A stretch of 46,543 nt of DNA from Candidatus Omnitrophota bacterium (GCA_013202205.1 JABMSB010000072.1:1-46543); one strand, 5' to 3'; positions 1 through 9,040 are shown, numbered from the stretch's first letter. Translations and numbers: made by a program. Notes: a model not told the origin generated them from the letters alone.

Positions 1-2
1 AC

Positions 3-77
3 TGGGGTGGCTAACGGTTGTTGAACCCGTACAAAGAGATCCACAATCTCTCGTGCTGCCGCTACACTATAGCCACC
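3..77 (-). tRNA. tRNA-His (anticodon GTG)
   Basis: The minus strand folds as a tRNA. It begins with the extra G(-1) typical of tRNA-His, has acceptor arms GTGGCTA/TAGCCAC, and encodes C73 and CCA. The anticodon loop TTGTGGA gives GTG, which reads His codons. The T arm has loop TTCAACA with one mismatched stem pair. The acceptor ends match the familiar bacterial tRNA-His start GGTGGCTATAG and end TTAGCCACCCCA. Confidence 0.93.
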
Positions 78-87
78 ACGAAATGTT

Positions 88-465
88 TCAATCTTTATCG
101 TCTTCAGATTTTATAAGTCCGTGAGGAACAATTCTTGATGTTGCCCTCTTTTCTTCAGTCGCATCTCTCTCCCTGCGCCTCTTTTTGGTGCGCTCTACTA
201 TGGTAAGTTCTCTCTCTGCTTCTTCTTTTGCGGCTGAAGACCCTTTTGACTTGCCCTGAAACTTACGTTTGATTTTAGAGTATAAACCTTTTATTGTGCT
301 CTCTAGTGTACCTTTAGACATCTCCTGCGATGTCTTCGTAATATCCATTTTGTCTTTTTTCTTTGCTGTGAAATTTGTTTTCTCTCCTTGTCCTGCGCTA
401 ACTTCACCGATCACAACAGAAAAGATGAAGACCGAAGAGATCAACATGGCTATTAATCTTCTCAT
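88..465 (-). CDS. Small exported basic protein, unknown function
   Basis: The 125-residue product starts with MRR followed by a hydrophobic stretch (about residues 4-20) and a plausible signal-peptidase site near VSA. The remainder is strongly charged, with many Lys, Arg and Glu residues and KKRRRERD near residues 94-101, and looks low in hydrophobic core. No family is recognised. It lies between tRNA-His and tRNA-Arg on the same strand, so it may be carried on the tRNA transcript. AGGGA lies about 8 nt before the ATG. It could be a lineage-specific envelope protein; a spurious ORF cannot be fully excluded, although the signal peptide argues for a real gene. Confidence 0.55.
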   Translation of the reverse strand: MRRLIAMLISSVFIFSVVIGEVSAGQGEKTNFTAKKKDKMDITKTSQEMSKGTLESTIKGLYSKIKRKFQGKSKGSSAAKEEAERELTIVERTKKRRRERDATEEKRATSRIVPHGLIKSEDDKD

Positions 466-490
466 TCTCTGTCCCTTGTTCTTTATATTT

Positions 491-567
491 TGGCGCGCCT
501 GGCCTGACTCGAACAGGCGACCCTCTGCTTAGAAGGCAGATGCTCTATCCAACTGAGCTACAGGCGC
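491..567 (-). tRNA. tRNA-Arg (anticodon TCT)
   Basis: The minus strand has acceptor arms GCGCCTG/CAGGCGC, discriminator G and an encoded CCA (491-493). The anticodon loop CTTCTAA gives TCT, which reads AGA. The T loop is TTCGAGT. It lies 17 bp downstream of tRNA-Pro and is probably cotranscribed with it. Confidence 0.96.
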
Positions 568-584
568 ATTTTTATCTTATTTCA

Positions 585-663
585 TGGTCGGGGCGCTGGG
601 ATTCGAACCCAGGACCTCCTGCTCCCAAAGCAGGCGCGCTAAGCCAAGCTACGCTACGCCCCG
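585..663 (-). tRNA. tRNA-Pro (anticodon TGG)
   Basis: The minus strand has acceptor arms CGGGGCG/CGCCCCG, discriminator A and an encoded CCA. The anticodon loop TTTGGGA gives TGG, which reads CCA and probably other Pro codons. The T arm CTGGG-TTCGAAT-CCCAG is canonical. It is the first gene after the minus-strand promoter at 678-705. Confidence 0.96.
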
Positions 664-677
664 AAGCTTGTCCACCA

Positions 678-705
678 ATTATACCACTATATAATATAAA
701 TTCAA
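678..705 (-). promoter_or_regulatory. Sigma70-type promoter for the tRNA-Pro/tRNA-Arg cluster
   Basis: On the minus strand, TTGAAT (705-700) and TATAAT (683-678) are separated by 16 bp, with the tRNA-Pro 5' end about 15 bp further on. Assigned from consensus only. Confidence 0.7.
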
Positions 706-718
706 ATAAAACTTTTTC

Positions 719-748
719 TTGCCTTATATGGGCTTATTAGCATATAAT
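719..748 (+). promoter_or_regulatory. Sigma70-type promoter for the AsmA-like gene
   Basis: TTGCCT (719-724) and TATAAT (743-748) have an 18 bp spacer. The start codon at 787 lies about 32 nt beyond the expected transcription start and is preceded by AAGGA. Confidence 0.6.
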
Positions 749-786
749 CTTTCCATAGACGTGACGAAAACGCTAAGGATAAAAAT

Positions 787-3336
787 ATGCGTTTAAGATT
801 AAAGAAGCGCCAATGGCTCTACATAGACATGCTCATCCTCTTTGCATGTATAGCCATATTTGCATTCTCCTACCTCAATAATGTGATCCTGCCTGAGAAG
901 GTTAAACCCGGCATAGAAAGATCTCTCTCCGAGCTGACCGCGAGGACCGTGGCTATAGAGAGGCTGCGTTATAACATATTTAAAGGCATAGTCCTAAACG
1001 GCGTCTCATTCCGGGAAGGGGTAGGCGGCCGCAAGAGGGATCTATTGCGGGTTGACGAGGTCTATTTTAATTGCCTGATACTGCCTTTGGTGCGCGAGAG
1101 GAAGATTGTCATACCTACCGTCAATATCACATCACCTGTGGTTCATATAATAAAGGATAGATTTGGCCGCTGGAATGCAATCGACCCTCCCATTCTCCAT
1201 GAATCGCGAAGAGGTGAAATCTCCCCGGAAAATTTCGCGTTTCTCATATATAACGTGACTATCAAAGATGGTTCTGTCACGATAAAAGATGAGATGAGCC
1301 CGGAAGGCCTTGAGGCTTCACTCGATAATTTGAATTGCAATGCCTACATTACTCCATTTGCCAATATCAAGATAAAGGCTTCGTGCGATCTTAGCTCTCC
1401 GGAATTGCCTGAAAAAAGAAGGGTAAATTCTTACGGCAGTTATGATATCAAAAAAGGTGTTTTGGATATAAAGAATAGAGTAGATGGTATAGACTTAAAA
1501 GGCCTCGTACCGCTCGTATTGCCTGATCTTGCCAAATTTGCTGCCCTGGAAAATGGTGTTGCTGATATTGAGCTCGATGCAGTCATAGAAAAGAAAGGCC
1601 TGGCCTTGAAATTCTCACTCGACATGAAAGAGGCCGCGATAACCATGGATGAGATAAGAGGGGGCGGCCGCATCAAGCTGAATGGCGAAACAATACTTTC
1701 GAAGGAGAGGCCTAAAAAAGACCAATATAAAATATCACTAGGCATGTCCAAATTTTTCATATCCGGATTATCCGGATATGGTGAGCTCTCGGATTTGGAA
1801 GGAACCATAGAGATAATACCTGATGAAGCCAGGATAGAGGAGCTGAGAGGCTCTTTGGGCGGCCTTCCTGTAATTTTCACGGGAAGTTCCAAGAATTTCG
1901 ATCGTCCGGTAACGGAATTAACCATGGAATCCCGCGCCGAATTGAGCCAACTATTGGCCTTTGCGCCCGATAAGGTTCGGGCAAATGCCGAAAGGATCAA
2001 TCTGGCCGGAGAGGGCCTGCTTCGCGCAGAACTCTATGATAAGGTCTTCGACGGTATCCCGCCTAAATTAAGCGGCAGGCTCCAGCTCCTTGCGGCATCC
2101 TTCAAGCTTCCAGGACTGAAGGAAGATATAAAAGATATATCCGGATCTTTCGACTTTGACGATAAGTCCATATTTACCGATAAAATAGATGCCACCTATG
2201 ACGGGCACAAATATACATTTGAAGGGCGCCTCGATGGCTTTGGTCAGCCAAATATAGAGGCGAGTTTAGTATCGGATATCTTGGGCGTTAACTGCAAATT
2301 GGTAATAGTGGATGATTCCAATATACGCGTAGATGAAGCTGCGATATCTTATGGCCAGACTACCCTTCAGTGCATGGGGCGTATCTCAGATTTAAATGAC
2401 CCGCGATTGAACATATACGGCCAGCTCGATACCAGCATCAAGGATATCGGTAAACTCTTCCCCGGCCTGCAGAAGATTATAGCAGACTATCGCCTCGACG
2501 GGGCCTTCGGTGGTGAAATCTTCCTCGATGGCCCATGGCGAGACCCCTTAGCCGGGGAATTGGGTCTCAAGGTGCAATCGGGATGGGCCTCGGTCAAAGG
2601 CTTGGCCCTTAAGGATTTGACCTGTAATCTGAATATGAAAGATAAGAAAGTTGATATACCTAAGCTCGGCGCCAACTTCTATGGCGGCACGCTGCTCTCA
2701 TCCGCTCAGCTCGATATGAACCCGCCAAATCCGCCTTACGATCTCAAGGTCGAGCTCGAAGGTGTCGAGATGGGAGGCCTTATAAAAGATACTCCTCTGA
2801 GCCATTGGAATACGAAGGGCACGCTGGGAGGATGGCTGAACCTCACCGGATATGGAAAGAATACACAAAGCATAAAAGGGCGTGCTGCCGTCGCAATCAC
2901 AGACGGATACCTCTGGGAGTCACCCCTCCTCTCAGGCCTTCTCGATATTATGCTCGTTCCGGGCCTGGGGAGGATAACATTTAAAGAGGCGAGCGGCAAC
3001 TTCCGTATATTAAACCGCTATGTCATCACCGATGACCTTTCGATGCAGAGCGATGAGGCAATATTACGGGCAACCGGCTCATCCGATTTCGAGGGGAATA
3101 TAAATTTCGATATACTGGCCAGCTTCCACCCGGACTTCCTCGGGTCCATTGGGAAATTTGGGCCATTGGCTGGGCTTCTCATGGACGAGACGGGCAGGCT
3201 CCTCGGCCAGGGAAAAATAACCGGCACACTCAAAAAACCGACTTATAAGTTCAGGTGGATGCCCCTGGAAAACTTAATTGAGAAGGGCGTGCGGAGTTTA
3301 CTAAAAGGGGGCATCTTAAGTGTGGTGGGATATTAA
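787..3336 (+). CDS. AsmA-like inner-membrane-anchored envelope protein
   Basis: The product has 849 residues, with one N-terminal membrane segment (about residues 12-30) and then a long region rich in alternating polar/hydrophobic beta strands. Repeated glycine-containing motifs such as FEGNINFDILASF and LRATGSSDF near residues 760-790 are typical of the AsmA/TamB/YhdP superfamily C-terminal region. Family members form long hydrophobic grooves that bridge the periplasm and move phospholipid or affect outer-membrane protein assembly. The architecture here is a single anchor with the bulk periplasmic. AAGGA precedes the ATG by about 8 nt. The gene is monocistronic and its stop overlaps the convergent rdgB stop by 4 bp. 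The superfamily call is fairly confident; the exact role is not. Confidence 0.75.
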   Translation: MRLRLKKRQWLYIDMLILFACIAIFAFSYLNNVILPEKVKPGIERSLSELTARTVAIERLRYNIFKGIVLNGVSFREGVGGRKRDLLRVDEVYFNCLILPLVRERKIVIPTVNITSPVVHIIKDRFGRWNAIDPPILHESRRGEISPENFAFLIYNVTIKDGSVTIKDEMSPEGLEASLDNLNCNAYITPFANIKIKASCDLSSPELPEKRRVNSYGSYDIKKGVLDIKNRVDGIDLKGLVPLVLPDLAKFAALENGVADIELDAVIEKKGLALKFSLDMKEAAITMDEIRGGGRIKLNGETILSKERPKKDQYKISLGMSKFFISGLSGYGELSDLEGTIEIIPDEARIEELRGSLGGLPVIFTGSSKNFDRPVTELTMESRAELSQLLAFAPDKVRANAERINLAGEGLLRAELYDKVFDGIPPKLSGRLQLLAASFKLPGLKEDIKDISGSFDFDDKSIFTDKIDATYDGHKYTFEGRLDGFGQPNIEASLVSDILGVNCKLVIVDDSNIRVDEAAISYGQTTLQCMGRISDLNDPRLNIYGQLDTSIKDIGKLFPGLQKIIADYRLDGAFGGEIFLDGPWRDPLAGELGLKVQSGWASVKGLALKDLTCNLNMKDKKVDIPKLGANFYGGTLLSSAQLDMNPPNPPYDLKVELEGVEMGGLIKDTPLSHWNTKGTLGGWLNLTGYGKNTQSIKGRAAVAITDGYLWESPLLSGLLDIMLVPGLGRITFKEASGNFRILNRYVITDDLSMQSDEAILRATGSSDFEGNINFDILASFHPDFLGSIGKFGPLAGLLMDETGRLLGQGKITGTLKKPTYKFRWMPLENLIEKGVRSLLKGGILSVVGY

Positions 3337-3947
3337 TCTGCTCCGAGGTGCTTTTTTAGGATAGGCACTGCCTTCTTTAACGCTTTAGAGCGGTGGCTCA
3401 ATCTATGTTTTATCCTGTAACCTAATTGGCCAAATGTCTGCCTGTACCCGACCGGTATAAATATTTCATCGTAGCCAAATCCGATTCGGCCGATCATCTT
3501 AAAACCGATCTTGCCGCGACAGCTTCCCTCGACAACACCGAGCAGCTTTCCTGAACGCGCGATTGCAACGGCGCATTTAAACGCTCCACCCCTTCTATTC
3601 ATCGGGAGATCCCCGAGGAGCCTTAAGACCTTGCGATTATTGCGGGTATCTGTGGCGCCGCTTCCTGTGAAACGCGCTGAACGCACACCCGGCGCGCCGC
3701 CCAAGATGTCCACCTCAAGCCCGGAATCATCGGCAACGGCTAAAAGGCGCGTATATCTGGATATTGTAAGCGCTTTCTTAATGGCATTGTCACGAAATGT
3801 CTTACCATCTTCCCTTACGTGCGGGGCAGATGGAAAATCACGCAATGTTACGACCTGCACCCTGAGCTTCTTAAGCAAGACTCTTATTTCGTATGCCTTC
3901 TTATCGTTTCTTGATGCGATTACAAGGATTGGCTTTGAGTCTTTCAT
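3333..3947 (-). CDS. rdgB: Non-canonical purine NTP pyrophosphatase (RdgB/HAM1 family)
   Basis: The 204-residue product is the usual length for the Ham1/RdgB family, which hydrolyses dITP, ITP and XTP to monophosphates to keep deaminated purines out of nucleic acids. Visible signatures are the N-terminal nucleotide-binding stretch [13 protein letters not shown], the central [20 protein letters not shown] block with its metal-binding acidic residues, and the C-terminal [10 protein letters not shown] motif. Its ATG overlaps the rph stop by 4 bp, the common rph-rdgB pairing. It is the last gene of the long minus-strand operon. The first motif has Ser-Arg where many homologues have Thr-Gly, which looks like ordinary variation. 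Confidence 0.93.
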   Translation of the reverse strand: MKDSKPILVIASRNDKKAYEIRVLLKKLRVQVVTLRDFPSAPHVREDGKTFRDNAIKKALTISRYTRLLAVADDSGLEVDILGGAPGVRSARFTGSGATDTRNNRKVLRLLGDLPMNRRGGAFKCAVAIARSGKLLGVVEGSCRGKIGFKMIGRIGFGYDEIFIPVGYRQTFGQLGYRIKHRLSHRSKALKKAVPILKKHLGAD

Positions 3948-4690
3948 GGTAAGATCTTGCCTATCTCCTTCTTTTGTATTGCCACAAGCCTGCTTATACC
4001 CTTCCTTGCCAACCCCATAAGCCTATCCATCTCGGCCCCCGTAAATGGCTTCCTCTCCGCCGTCCCCTGAACTTCCACAAAGCTGCCGCTGCCTGTCATG
4101 ATCACGTTCATGTCGACCTCGGCCTGCGAATCCTCCTCATAGTTCAGGTCACAGATAGGAGTTCCTCCTATGATGCCGACACTTACCGCCGCCACATAGT
4201 CCTTTATAATCGGTCCGGAAATTATGGAGCCATCATCATAAAGTTTCTTTATTGCATCGACAAGCGCTAAAAAACTACCTGTAATGCTGGCGCATCTGGT
4301 ACCCCCGTCGGCCTGGATGACATCACAATCGATCCATATCGTCCTCTCACCGAGAAGCTCCATATCGGATATGGCGCGCAGGGACCTTCCTATAAGACGC
4401 TGTATCTCCTGTGTCCTGCCTCCCAGCTTACCGCGGGATGCCTCGCGCACTGTTCTCGTATGGCATGAGCGGGGGAGCATCCCATATTCTGATGTAATCC
4501 AACCTCTTCCCTTGCCCGCAAGAAATGACGGTACCTTATTCTCAACTGAAGCGGTACATATCACCTTGGTATTGCCCACCTCAATAAGGCAGGAACCTTC
4601 GGCAAATTTCATATAATCACGCTTGACCTTTATGGGCCGCAGTTCAACGGGCCTTCTTCCGTCCGCCCTTTTTGGTGCCGATCTTTTCAT
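3944..4690 (-). CDS. rph: Ribonuclease PH
   Basis: The 248-residue product is a phosphorolytic 3'-5' exoribonuclease that trims tRNA 3' ends using phosphate. The family N-terminus is present ([13 protein letters not shown]), followed by [19 protein letters not shown] and the [17 protein letters not shown] block, then [17 protein letters not shown] around the active site. The start has to be near 4690 because the RxDGR motif begins at about residue 8, which makes the gene overlap the end of the fumarase beta subunit gene by 47 bp in another frame. The stop overlaps the rdgB start by 4 bp. Confidence 0.95.
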   Translation of the reverse strand: MKRSAPKRADGRRPVELRPIKVKRDYMKFAEGSCLIEVGNTKVICTASVENKVPSFLAGKGRGWITSEYGMLPRSCHTRTVREASRGKLGGRTQEIQRLIGRSLRAISDMELLGERTIWIDCDVIQADGGTRCASITGSFLALVDAIKKLYDDGSIISGPIIKDYVAAVSVGIIGGTPICDLNYEEDSQAEVDMNVIMTGSGSFVEVQGTAERKPFTGAEMDRLMGLARKGISRLVAIQKKEIGKILP

Positions 4691-5204
4691 ATATATTTCT
4701 CCCTTTTGAATCTATGGCTACTATCACCGGGAAATCTTCTACCTCAAGCAGGTAGATGGCTTCCGGCCCCAACTCGCAAAAAGCAACACAGGTTGCCTTC
4801 TTCACCTTCTTCGCCAAAAAAGCCGCAGCGCCGCCCACGGCTACAAAATATACTCCATTATGTTTTTTAATGGCAGAGATAACCTCTTTTGAGCGACGCC
4901 CCTTTCCTATCATCCCCGATAATCCCCGATCGAGCAGGGGTATTGTAAAAAGATCCATTCTCGAGCTTGTTGTCGGGCCACATGAACCAATAGGCCTACC
5001 AGGCATAGCAGGGGTTGGCCCTACATAATAGATCGTTTCGTCTTTAAGAGGGATCGGAAGGCGTTTCCCCTTCTTCGCGATCTCAACCAACCTTTTATGC
5101 GCGGCATCCCTGGCAGTATAGAGAGCGCCTCTTAAGAGGACCTCATCACCGACCTTTAGCTTTTTTATGGCGCTCTGCGTTAATGGTAGTCTTATGCGTT
5201 TCAT
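4644..5204 (-). CDS. Class I fumarate hydratase / Fe-S hydro-lyase, beta subunit
   Basis: The 186-residue product matches the C-terminal (beta) half of class I fumarases and related tartrate dehydratases, here as a separate subunit. The hallmark GPTTSSRMD sits near residues 76-84, followed by GMIGKGRRS. Together with the alpha subunit encoded just upstream it would form the oxygen-sensitive [4Fe-4S] enzyme that interconverts fumarate and malate. The ATG overlaps the alpha-subunit stop by 4 bp. The C-terminus is very basic (KKGGRKKAR), and those codons double as the first codons of rph in another frame. Specificity for fumarate rather than tartrate is inferred from frequency. Confidence 0.88.
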   Translation of the reverse strand: MKRIRLPLTQSAIKKLKVGDEVLLRGALYTARDAAHKRLVEIAKKGKRLPIPLKDETIYYVGPTPAMPGRPIGSCGPTTSSRMDLFTIPLLDRGLSGMIGKGRRSKEVISAIKKHNGVYFVAVGGAAAFLAKKVKKATCVAFCELGPEAIYLLEVEDFPVIVAIDSKGRNIYEKIGTKKGGRKKAR

Positions 5205-6040
5205 AAAATAGAGGCGGCGGACCTCGTTGCGTGGCAGGAGATATTTACAGCCACAGGTAATCCTGCTATGTGTGTCGGAAATGTCTCTATGTTTACTCCT
5301 AAGGCGGTCGTCTTACCCCCTAATCCTGCGGGGCCTATACCCAGCTTATTGATATCCTTCAGGAGCCTCTTCTCTAAACGCGCTATGTGGGAACTCTTAT
5401 TTCTCTTATCGATAGGTCGGAGAAGGGCCTTTTTAGCCAAGAGTGCGGCCTTGGCGAATGTGCCGCCCATCCCAACTCCTAAAACGAGCGGCGGACAGGC
5501 TTCCGGGCCTGCTTCCTCCGCTACCTTTAAGATAAATTCTCTTATCTCGTCTATAGTCGCGGTAGGCCTAAACATCTTAAGCTGGCTCTTATTTTCGCTG
5601 CCAAATCCCTTTATGAAGGTAGAGACTTTGACCTTATCTCTCGGCACTATCTCTGTATATATAATTGGAGGCGTATTCGTACCTGTATTTTTTCGAATAA
5701 TAGGATCCGAAACTATCGATTTTCTGAATCGTCCCTTAGCATAGGCATCTCGCACACCCGCCGTTATAGATTCCTTTAACCCGACGCCGACAAAATTTAC
5801 CTCCTGGCCTACTTCAAGAAATATCTCGACCATGCCTGTGTCTTGACAGATGGCCAGGCGCTCTTTGGCTGCAATCCTGCTATTTTCGATTAAAACGCCA
5901 AGAAGATTTTTGGCACGCCCCTTCTCCAATCTATAAGCATTCTTTATAGCCGATAGAATATCCGGACGCAGCTTAAGGTTGGCCGTTGTGCACAACCTTG
6001 AAATTTCCGCGCGTACCCTCTTTGTGTCGATTCGTCGCAT
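5201..6040 (-). CDS. Class I fumarate hydratase / Fe-S hydro-lyase, alpha subunit
   Basis: The 279-residue product is the N-terminal (alpha) half of a two-subunit class I hydro-lyase and carries the [4Fe-4S] cluster. The three expected cysteines are visible in CQDTGMVEIF, EACPPLVLGVGMGGT and NISCHATRS, and GLGGKTTALGV is present. I chose the ATG at 6040, which follows GAGGCAAGG, instead of the GTG at 6052 that overlaps the queF stop; both are in frame and only four residues differ. The gene sits between queF and the beta-subunit gene. Its presence in a mixed housekeeping operon suggests constitutive central metabolism. Confidence 0.88.
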   Translation of the reverse strand: MRRIDTKRVRAEISRLCTTANLKLRPDILSAIKNAYRLEKGRAKNLLGVLIENSRIAAKERLAICQDTGMVEIFLEVGQEVNFVGVGLKESITAGVRDAYAKGRFRKSIVSDPIIRKNTGTNTPPIIYTEIVPRDKVKVSTFIKGFGSENKSQLKMFRPTATIDEIREFILKVAEEAGPEACPPLVLGVGMGGTFAKAALLAKKALLRPIDKRNKSSHIARLEKRLLKDINKLGIGPAGLGGKTTALGVNIETFPTHIAGLPVAVNISCHATRSAASIL

Positions 6041-6048
6041 CCCTTGCC

Positions 6049-6498
6049 TCACGAAGAACTTCCAGTTATAATATTCATGACCCGCTTGGCTACAACTCTA
6101 TCGGTCGTCTTATATTCTGCTTCGGCCGTAGTCGCTATGCCTCCTCGCACATTGATCTCACCTATCACCTTCATCCATCTGGGCCTGCATGAGCGGACCA
6201 TATCATCGAGCAGCTTATTAATCAGATGCTCGTGGAATATGCCTATTTCTCTAAAGAATATCAGATACATCTTGAGCGACTTCAATTCAAGGCATAACTT
6301 ATCCGGTATATACCTTATATGGATTGTTGCAAAATCCGGCAACCCCGTCTTTGGGCATAGACATGTAAATTCAGGGCAATCGAGCTTTATGAGGTAATCC
6401 CTATCCCTGTATTGGTTTTGCCATACTTCTATCGCCGGGGTATTAAGGTTCCTTACGCTCTTTTGCAACCCTTCATAAGATGATCTTCTCTTCGCCAT
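6049..6498 (-). CDS. queF: preQ0 reductase (7-cyano-7-deazaguanine reductase)
   Basis: The 149-residue product is a short-form QueF, which uses NADPH to reduce the nitrile of preQ0 to the aminomethyl of preQ1 for queuosine tRNA modification. The catalytic region EFTCLCPKTGLPDFATIHIRY contains the nucleophilic Cys and the conserved PDF aspartate. The later SLKMYLIFFREIGIFHEH block matches the family substrate- and NADPH-binding segment. Having QueF as well as QueD, E and C shows that the pathway here runs to preQ1 rather than stopping at preQ0. Confidence 0.95.
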   Translation of the reverse strand: MAKRRSSYEGLQKSVRNLNTPAIEVWQNQYRDRDYLIKLDCPEFTCLCPKTGLPDFATIHIRYIPDKLCLELKSLKMYLIFFREIGIFHEHLINKLLDDMVRSCRPRWMKVIGEINVRGGIATTAEAEYKTTDRVVAKRVMNIITGSSS

Positions 6499-6509
6499 AT
6501 CTTCTCCTA

Positions 6510-7211
6510 CTACCGCACCTTCATCAATTTGTGGACCTGTGGGATAATACGCACATTGCCGAGCTTCTTCTCGGCCCTAAAGAGGTAATCCAAGAGAACG
6601 GATACCGGCACTTCTTTCTGCCTTGGGGATATCGGTGTTGCCGGCTGTAAAACCATCAATATATCGCGATCTACCTTCCTTACCATGGCCACGGCCTTAT
6701 CTATATCTTTCTTTGTAGTCTCGGTGGTAATGATCACCTTCACAAATAAATTTCTTCCCCGCGCCGTCTCGAGAAACTGTTTGTGTTCGCTCCAGCATGG
6801 CTCTCTTTTTGTCGAGGACGGGAGTTTTATATCCATTGCTATGATGTCGATCTTATCCATGACCTTCTTTAAACTTTCAGGCAATGTACCGTTCGTCTCA
6901 AGATATATCTTAAGCTTCCTTGAGCGTAGTATCGGCAAAAGCTCTTCAAGGTATGGCACGTGCATAAGCGGTTCTCCGCCTGTCAGAGAAACCGAATGGT
7001 GCATCTTTCCTTTGTCCAGATCAAAGATCTCCTTAGCCAGTTCGTCGACTGAAAGATACCTGGCCTTCTTACGGCTCTTCTCATCGCAAAACTCACAATC
7101 CAGGTTACAGTGGGCAAACCTTACGAATATCTGCCTCGTCCCCACAAAGGGGCCTTCCCCCTGGATGGAGGAGAAGATCTCGGATATGCATGTAGTCTCT
7201 TTTGATATCAT
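6510..7211 (-). CDS. queE: 7-carboxy-7-deazaguanine synthase (radical SAM)
   Basis: The 233-residue product is QueE, the radical SAM enzyme that contracts 6-carboxytetrahydropterin to 7-carboxy-7-deazaguanine. The cluster-binding motif is CNLDCEFCDEK (CxxxCxxC), preceded by FSSIQGEGPFVGTRQIFVRF, which is typical of QueE. SLTGGEPLMH follows. I start it at the ATG at 7211, which overlaps the queC stop in ATGA; the in-frame TTG at 7223 would lie inside queC. The gene follows queC directly and precedes queF by 11 nt. Confidence 0.95.
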   Translation of the reverse strand: MISKETTCISEIFSSIQGEGPFVGTRQIFVRFAHCNLDCEFCDEKSRKKARYLSVDELAKEIFDLDKGKMHHSVSLTGGEPLMHVPYLEELLPILRSRKLKIYLETNGTLPESLKKVMDKIDIIAMDIKLPSSTKREPCWSEHKQFLETARGRNLFVKVIITTETTKKDIDKAVAMVRKVDRDILMVLQPATPISPRQKEVPVSVLLDYLFRAEKKLGNVRIIPQVHKLMKVR

Positions 7212-7882
7212 CTTATTGCCCAATCCTCCAACCCTGCCTCACGAAATCCCTTCTCTCTTAAAAGGCAGGCATCACAACTGCCGCATGGTCTCTTAAGGCC
7301 TCGATAGCACGACCACGTCAGCATGTATGGCACCTTTAGCTTACAACCTAACTCGATAATCTCTTTCTTTGTCTTACGAAGAAGCGGCGCCTCTATTGAG
7401 ATCCTGCCGCCTGCGACACCCCGCTTAGTGCCTCTCTTTGCCATTCTCTCAAATGCCCGCAAGAAAGAGGGCCTACAGTCCGGATAACCGGAGTAGTCAA
7501 GCACATTGGCGCCGATAAATATGGCCTCAGCGCCCACGCTCTCGGCAAAGGAGAGACTGAAACTTAAAAAGATAATATTGCGTGCCGGGACATACGTAGA
7601 GGGTATGACGCGCCTCTTCATTCTGCCTGCCGGGATCTTTTGCCCTTTCTCAAGCAAAGAGCTTCCGCCCCATGGTAGCTTTATACGTAAAACTTTAAAA
7701 TCAGATTTTGTCAAACGAGCTATCCTGGCGGCTGACTTTATCTCTCTTCTATGCCGCTGGCCGTAATCAAATATAAGACAGTGACATCTATATCCGCGCT
7801 TCTTAGCTATATAAAGAGTAGTCGTAGAATCCATGCCCCCTGAAAGAAGGACTATTGCTCGTTTTCGCCTAGTCCTGGGCAT
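7208..7882 (-). CDS. queC: 7-cyano-7-deazaguanine synthase
   Basis: The 224-residue product is QueC, an ATP-dependent PP-loop enzyme that converts 7-carboxy-7-deazaguanine and ammonia to preQ0. The PP-loop SGGMDSTT is at residues 14-21. The zinc site is the C-terminal cysteine cluster CYRGLKRPCGSCDAC. DYGQRHRREI and the GANVLDYSGYPDCR substrate region are also present. The start overlaps the queD stop by 14 bp, which fits translational coupling. Confidence 0.96.
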   Translation of the reverse strand: MPRTRRKRAIVLLSGGMDSTTTLYIAKKRGYRCHCLIFDYGQRHRREIKSAARIARLTKSDFKVLRIKLPWGGSSLLEKGQKIPAGRMKRRVIPSTYVPARNIIFLSFSLSFAESVGAEAIFIGANVLDYSGYPDCRPSFLRAFERMAKRGTKRGVAGGRISIEAPLLRKTKKEIIELGCKLKVPYMLTWSCYRGLKRPCGSCDACLLREKGFREAGLEDWAIR

Positions 7883-8228
7883 ATGTGGCCCGGCAATTCT
7901 CAGATTCCCATACCGTCACGGTACCGACCTTCAAGCCGCCTTTATGGAGCTCTTGATATATATATTTTGCTATATTCTCAGATGTAGGGTTTATCTTTTT
8001 GAAATATGGCAGTGAGTTGAGAAATTTATGATCCATCTTCTCCATCACCTTGGCCAATGCTTTCTTGACCCGCTTAAAATCGATCAGCATGCCTATCTTG
8101 TCCAGCTTATTGGATGCGATCATAACGGTTACGCGCCAATTGTGGCCATGGAGAGCTTCGCATTTGCCGCGGTAACCACGCAGCCTATGCGCTGAGCTAA
8201 AACTGGCTGTAACCTCTACACTATACAC
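7869..8228 (-). CDS. queD: 6-carboxy-5,6,7,8-tetrahydropterin synthase
   Basis: The 119-residue product is QueD, which makes 6-carboxytetrahydropterin from dihydroneopterin triphosphate. Zinc-binding histidines are seen in FSSAHRL and LHGHNWRV, with the catalytic Cys just before them (GKCEALHGH). The C-terminal TVWESENCRATY matches the family. The start codon is GTG, about 6 nt after GGAAAG. FolE, which supplies the substrate, is not in this window. Confidence 0.94.
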   Translation of the reverse strand: MYSVEVTASFSSAHRLRGYRGKCEALHGHNWRVTVMIASNKLDKIGMLIDFKRVKKALAKVMEKMDHKFLNSLPYFKKINPTSENIAKYIYQELHKGGLKVGTVTVWESENCRATYAQD

Positions 8229-8239
8229 AGGAAACTTTC

Positions 8240-9034
8240 CTACGCCTTCCTCACATACTTAAGTTTCTTTCCCAAAAATCTCTTTCCCAATCCGGCAAAC
8301 CTCATTGGCTCATCGCTTACGAAAAATTTTTGCATGCCGCCTTTACGTGCGGATGTCAATAATGATCGTTCTCTTAGGATGATCGCCGTCTCATCCGCTA
8401 CCGAACGCGCTGAATCGACCAGACGAACCCCCTTACCCATTTCGCGCTTTATGACTTGATAGAGCAACGGGTAATGCGTGCACCCGAGGATAAGTGATTT
8501 CACCTTAGCCTTTTTTAGCGGCGCAAGATACTCTTTCGCGATCAATCTCGTCAATCTATGGCTGGTCCACCCCTCCTCGGCAAGCGACACAAAGAGCGGA
8601 CATGGCTTACTTATCACCTTAAGCTTCGGCGCGACCTTCTTTAGGGCCTTCTCGTAGGCGCCGCTCGATATGGTGGTGCGCGTCCCTATTAACCCTATTT
8701 TTCCATATCCGGATAGGGCTGCAGCGCGCCGCGCCCCCGGCATTACTACTCCAACTATAGGCACCTTAAAGGATCTGCGCAATAGAGGCAAGGCAACACT
8801 CGATGAGGTATTGCATGCCACGACTATTAATTTAACGTTATACTTAAGTAAAAAATTGACATTCTCTATCGAAAACCGCTTTATGGTCTCTTTCGATTTT
8901 GCGCCATAAGGTACATGCGCTGTATCGCCAAAATAGATTATATCCTCTCCCGGCAACACCCTCCTCATCTCTTTCACTACGGTAAGGCCGCCCACACCTG
9001 AATCGAATATTCCGATAGGTCGCTTGTCACTCAT
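8240..9034 (-). CDS. murI: Glutamate racemase
   Basis: The 264-residue product makes D-glutamate for peptidoglycan by cofactor-independent racemisation. Both catalytic cysteine regions are present: VVACNTSSS near residue 75 and LILGCTHYPLL near residue 185. The N-terminus IGIFDSGVGGLTV and YFGDTAHVPYG are hallmark motifs. It sits directly after the amidase gene (6 nt apart) and before queD (11 nt), so cell-wall and queuosine genes appear to share a transcript. Confidence 0.96.
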   Translation of the reverse strand: MSDKRPIGIFDSGVGGLTVVKEMRRVLPGEDIIYFGDTAHVPYGAKSKETIKRFSIENVNFLLKYNVKLIVVACNTSSSVALPLLRRSFKVPIVGVVMPGARRAAALSGYGKIGLIGTRTTISSGAYEKALKKVAPKLKVISKPCPLFVSLAEEGWTSHRLTRLIAKEYLAPLKKAKVKSLILGCTHYPLLYQVIKREMGKGVRLVDSARSVADETAIILRERSLLTSARKGGMQKFFVSDEPMRFAGLGKRFLGKKLKYVRKA

Positions 9035-9040
9035 ATATGC

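Noticed and set aside
269-740. Plus-strand frames over tRNA-Arg and tRNA-Pro
   Set aside because: They read antisense through tRNA genes (translated T-arm sequences such as WPDSNRRP) and are not genes.
1440-2000. 186-codon antisense frame within the AsmA-like gene
   Set aside because: Low-complexity Ser/Pro-rich shadow of a real coding region with no family resemblance.
3511-4020. 169-codon plus-strand frame over rdgB
   Set aside because: Runs antisense to the well-supported rdgB gene and resembles no protein family.
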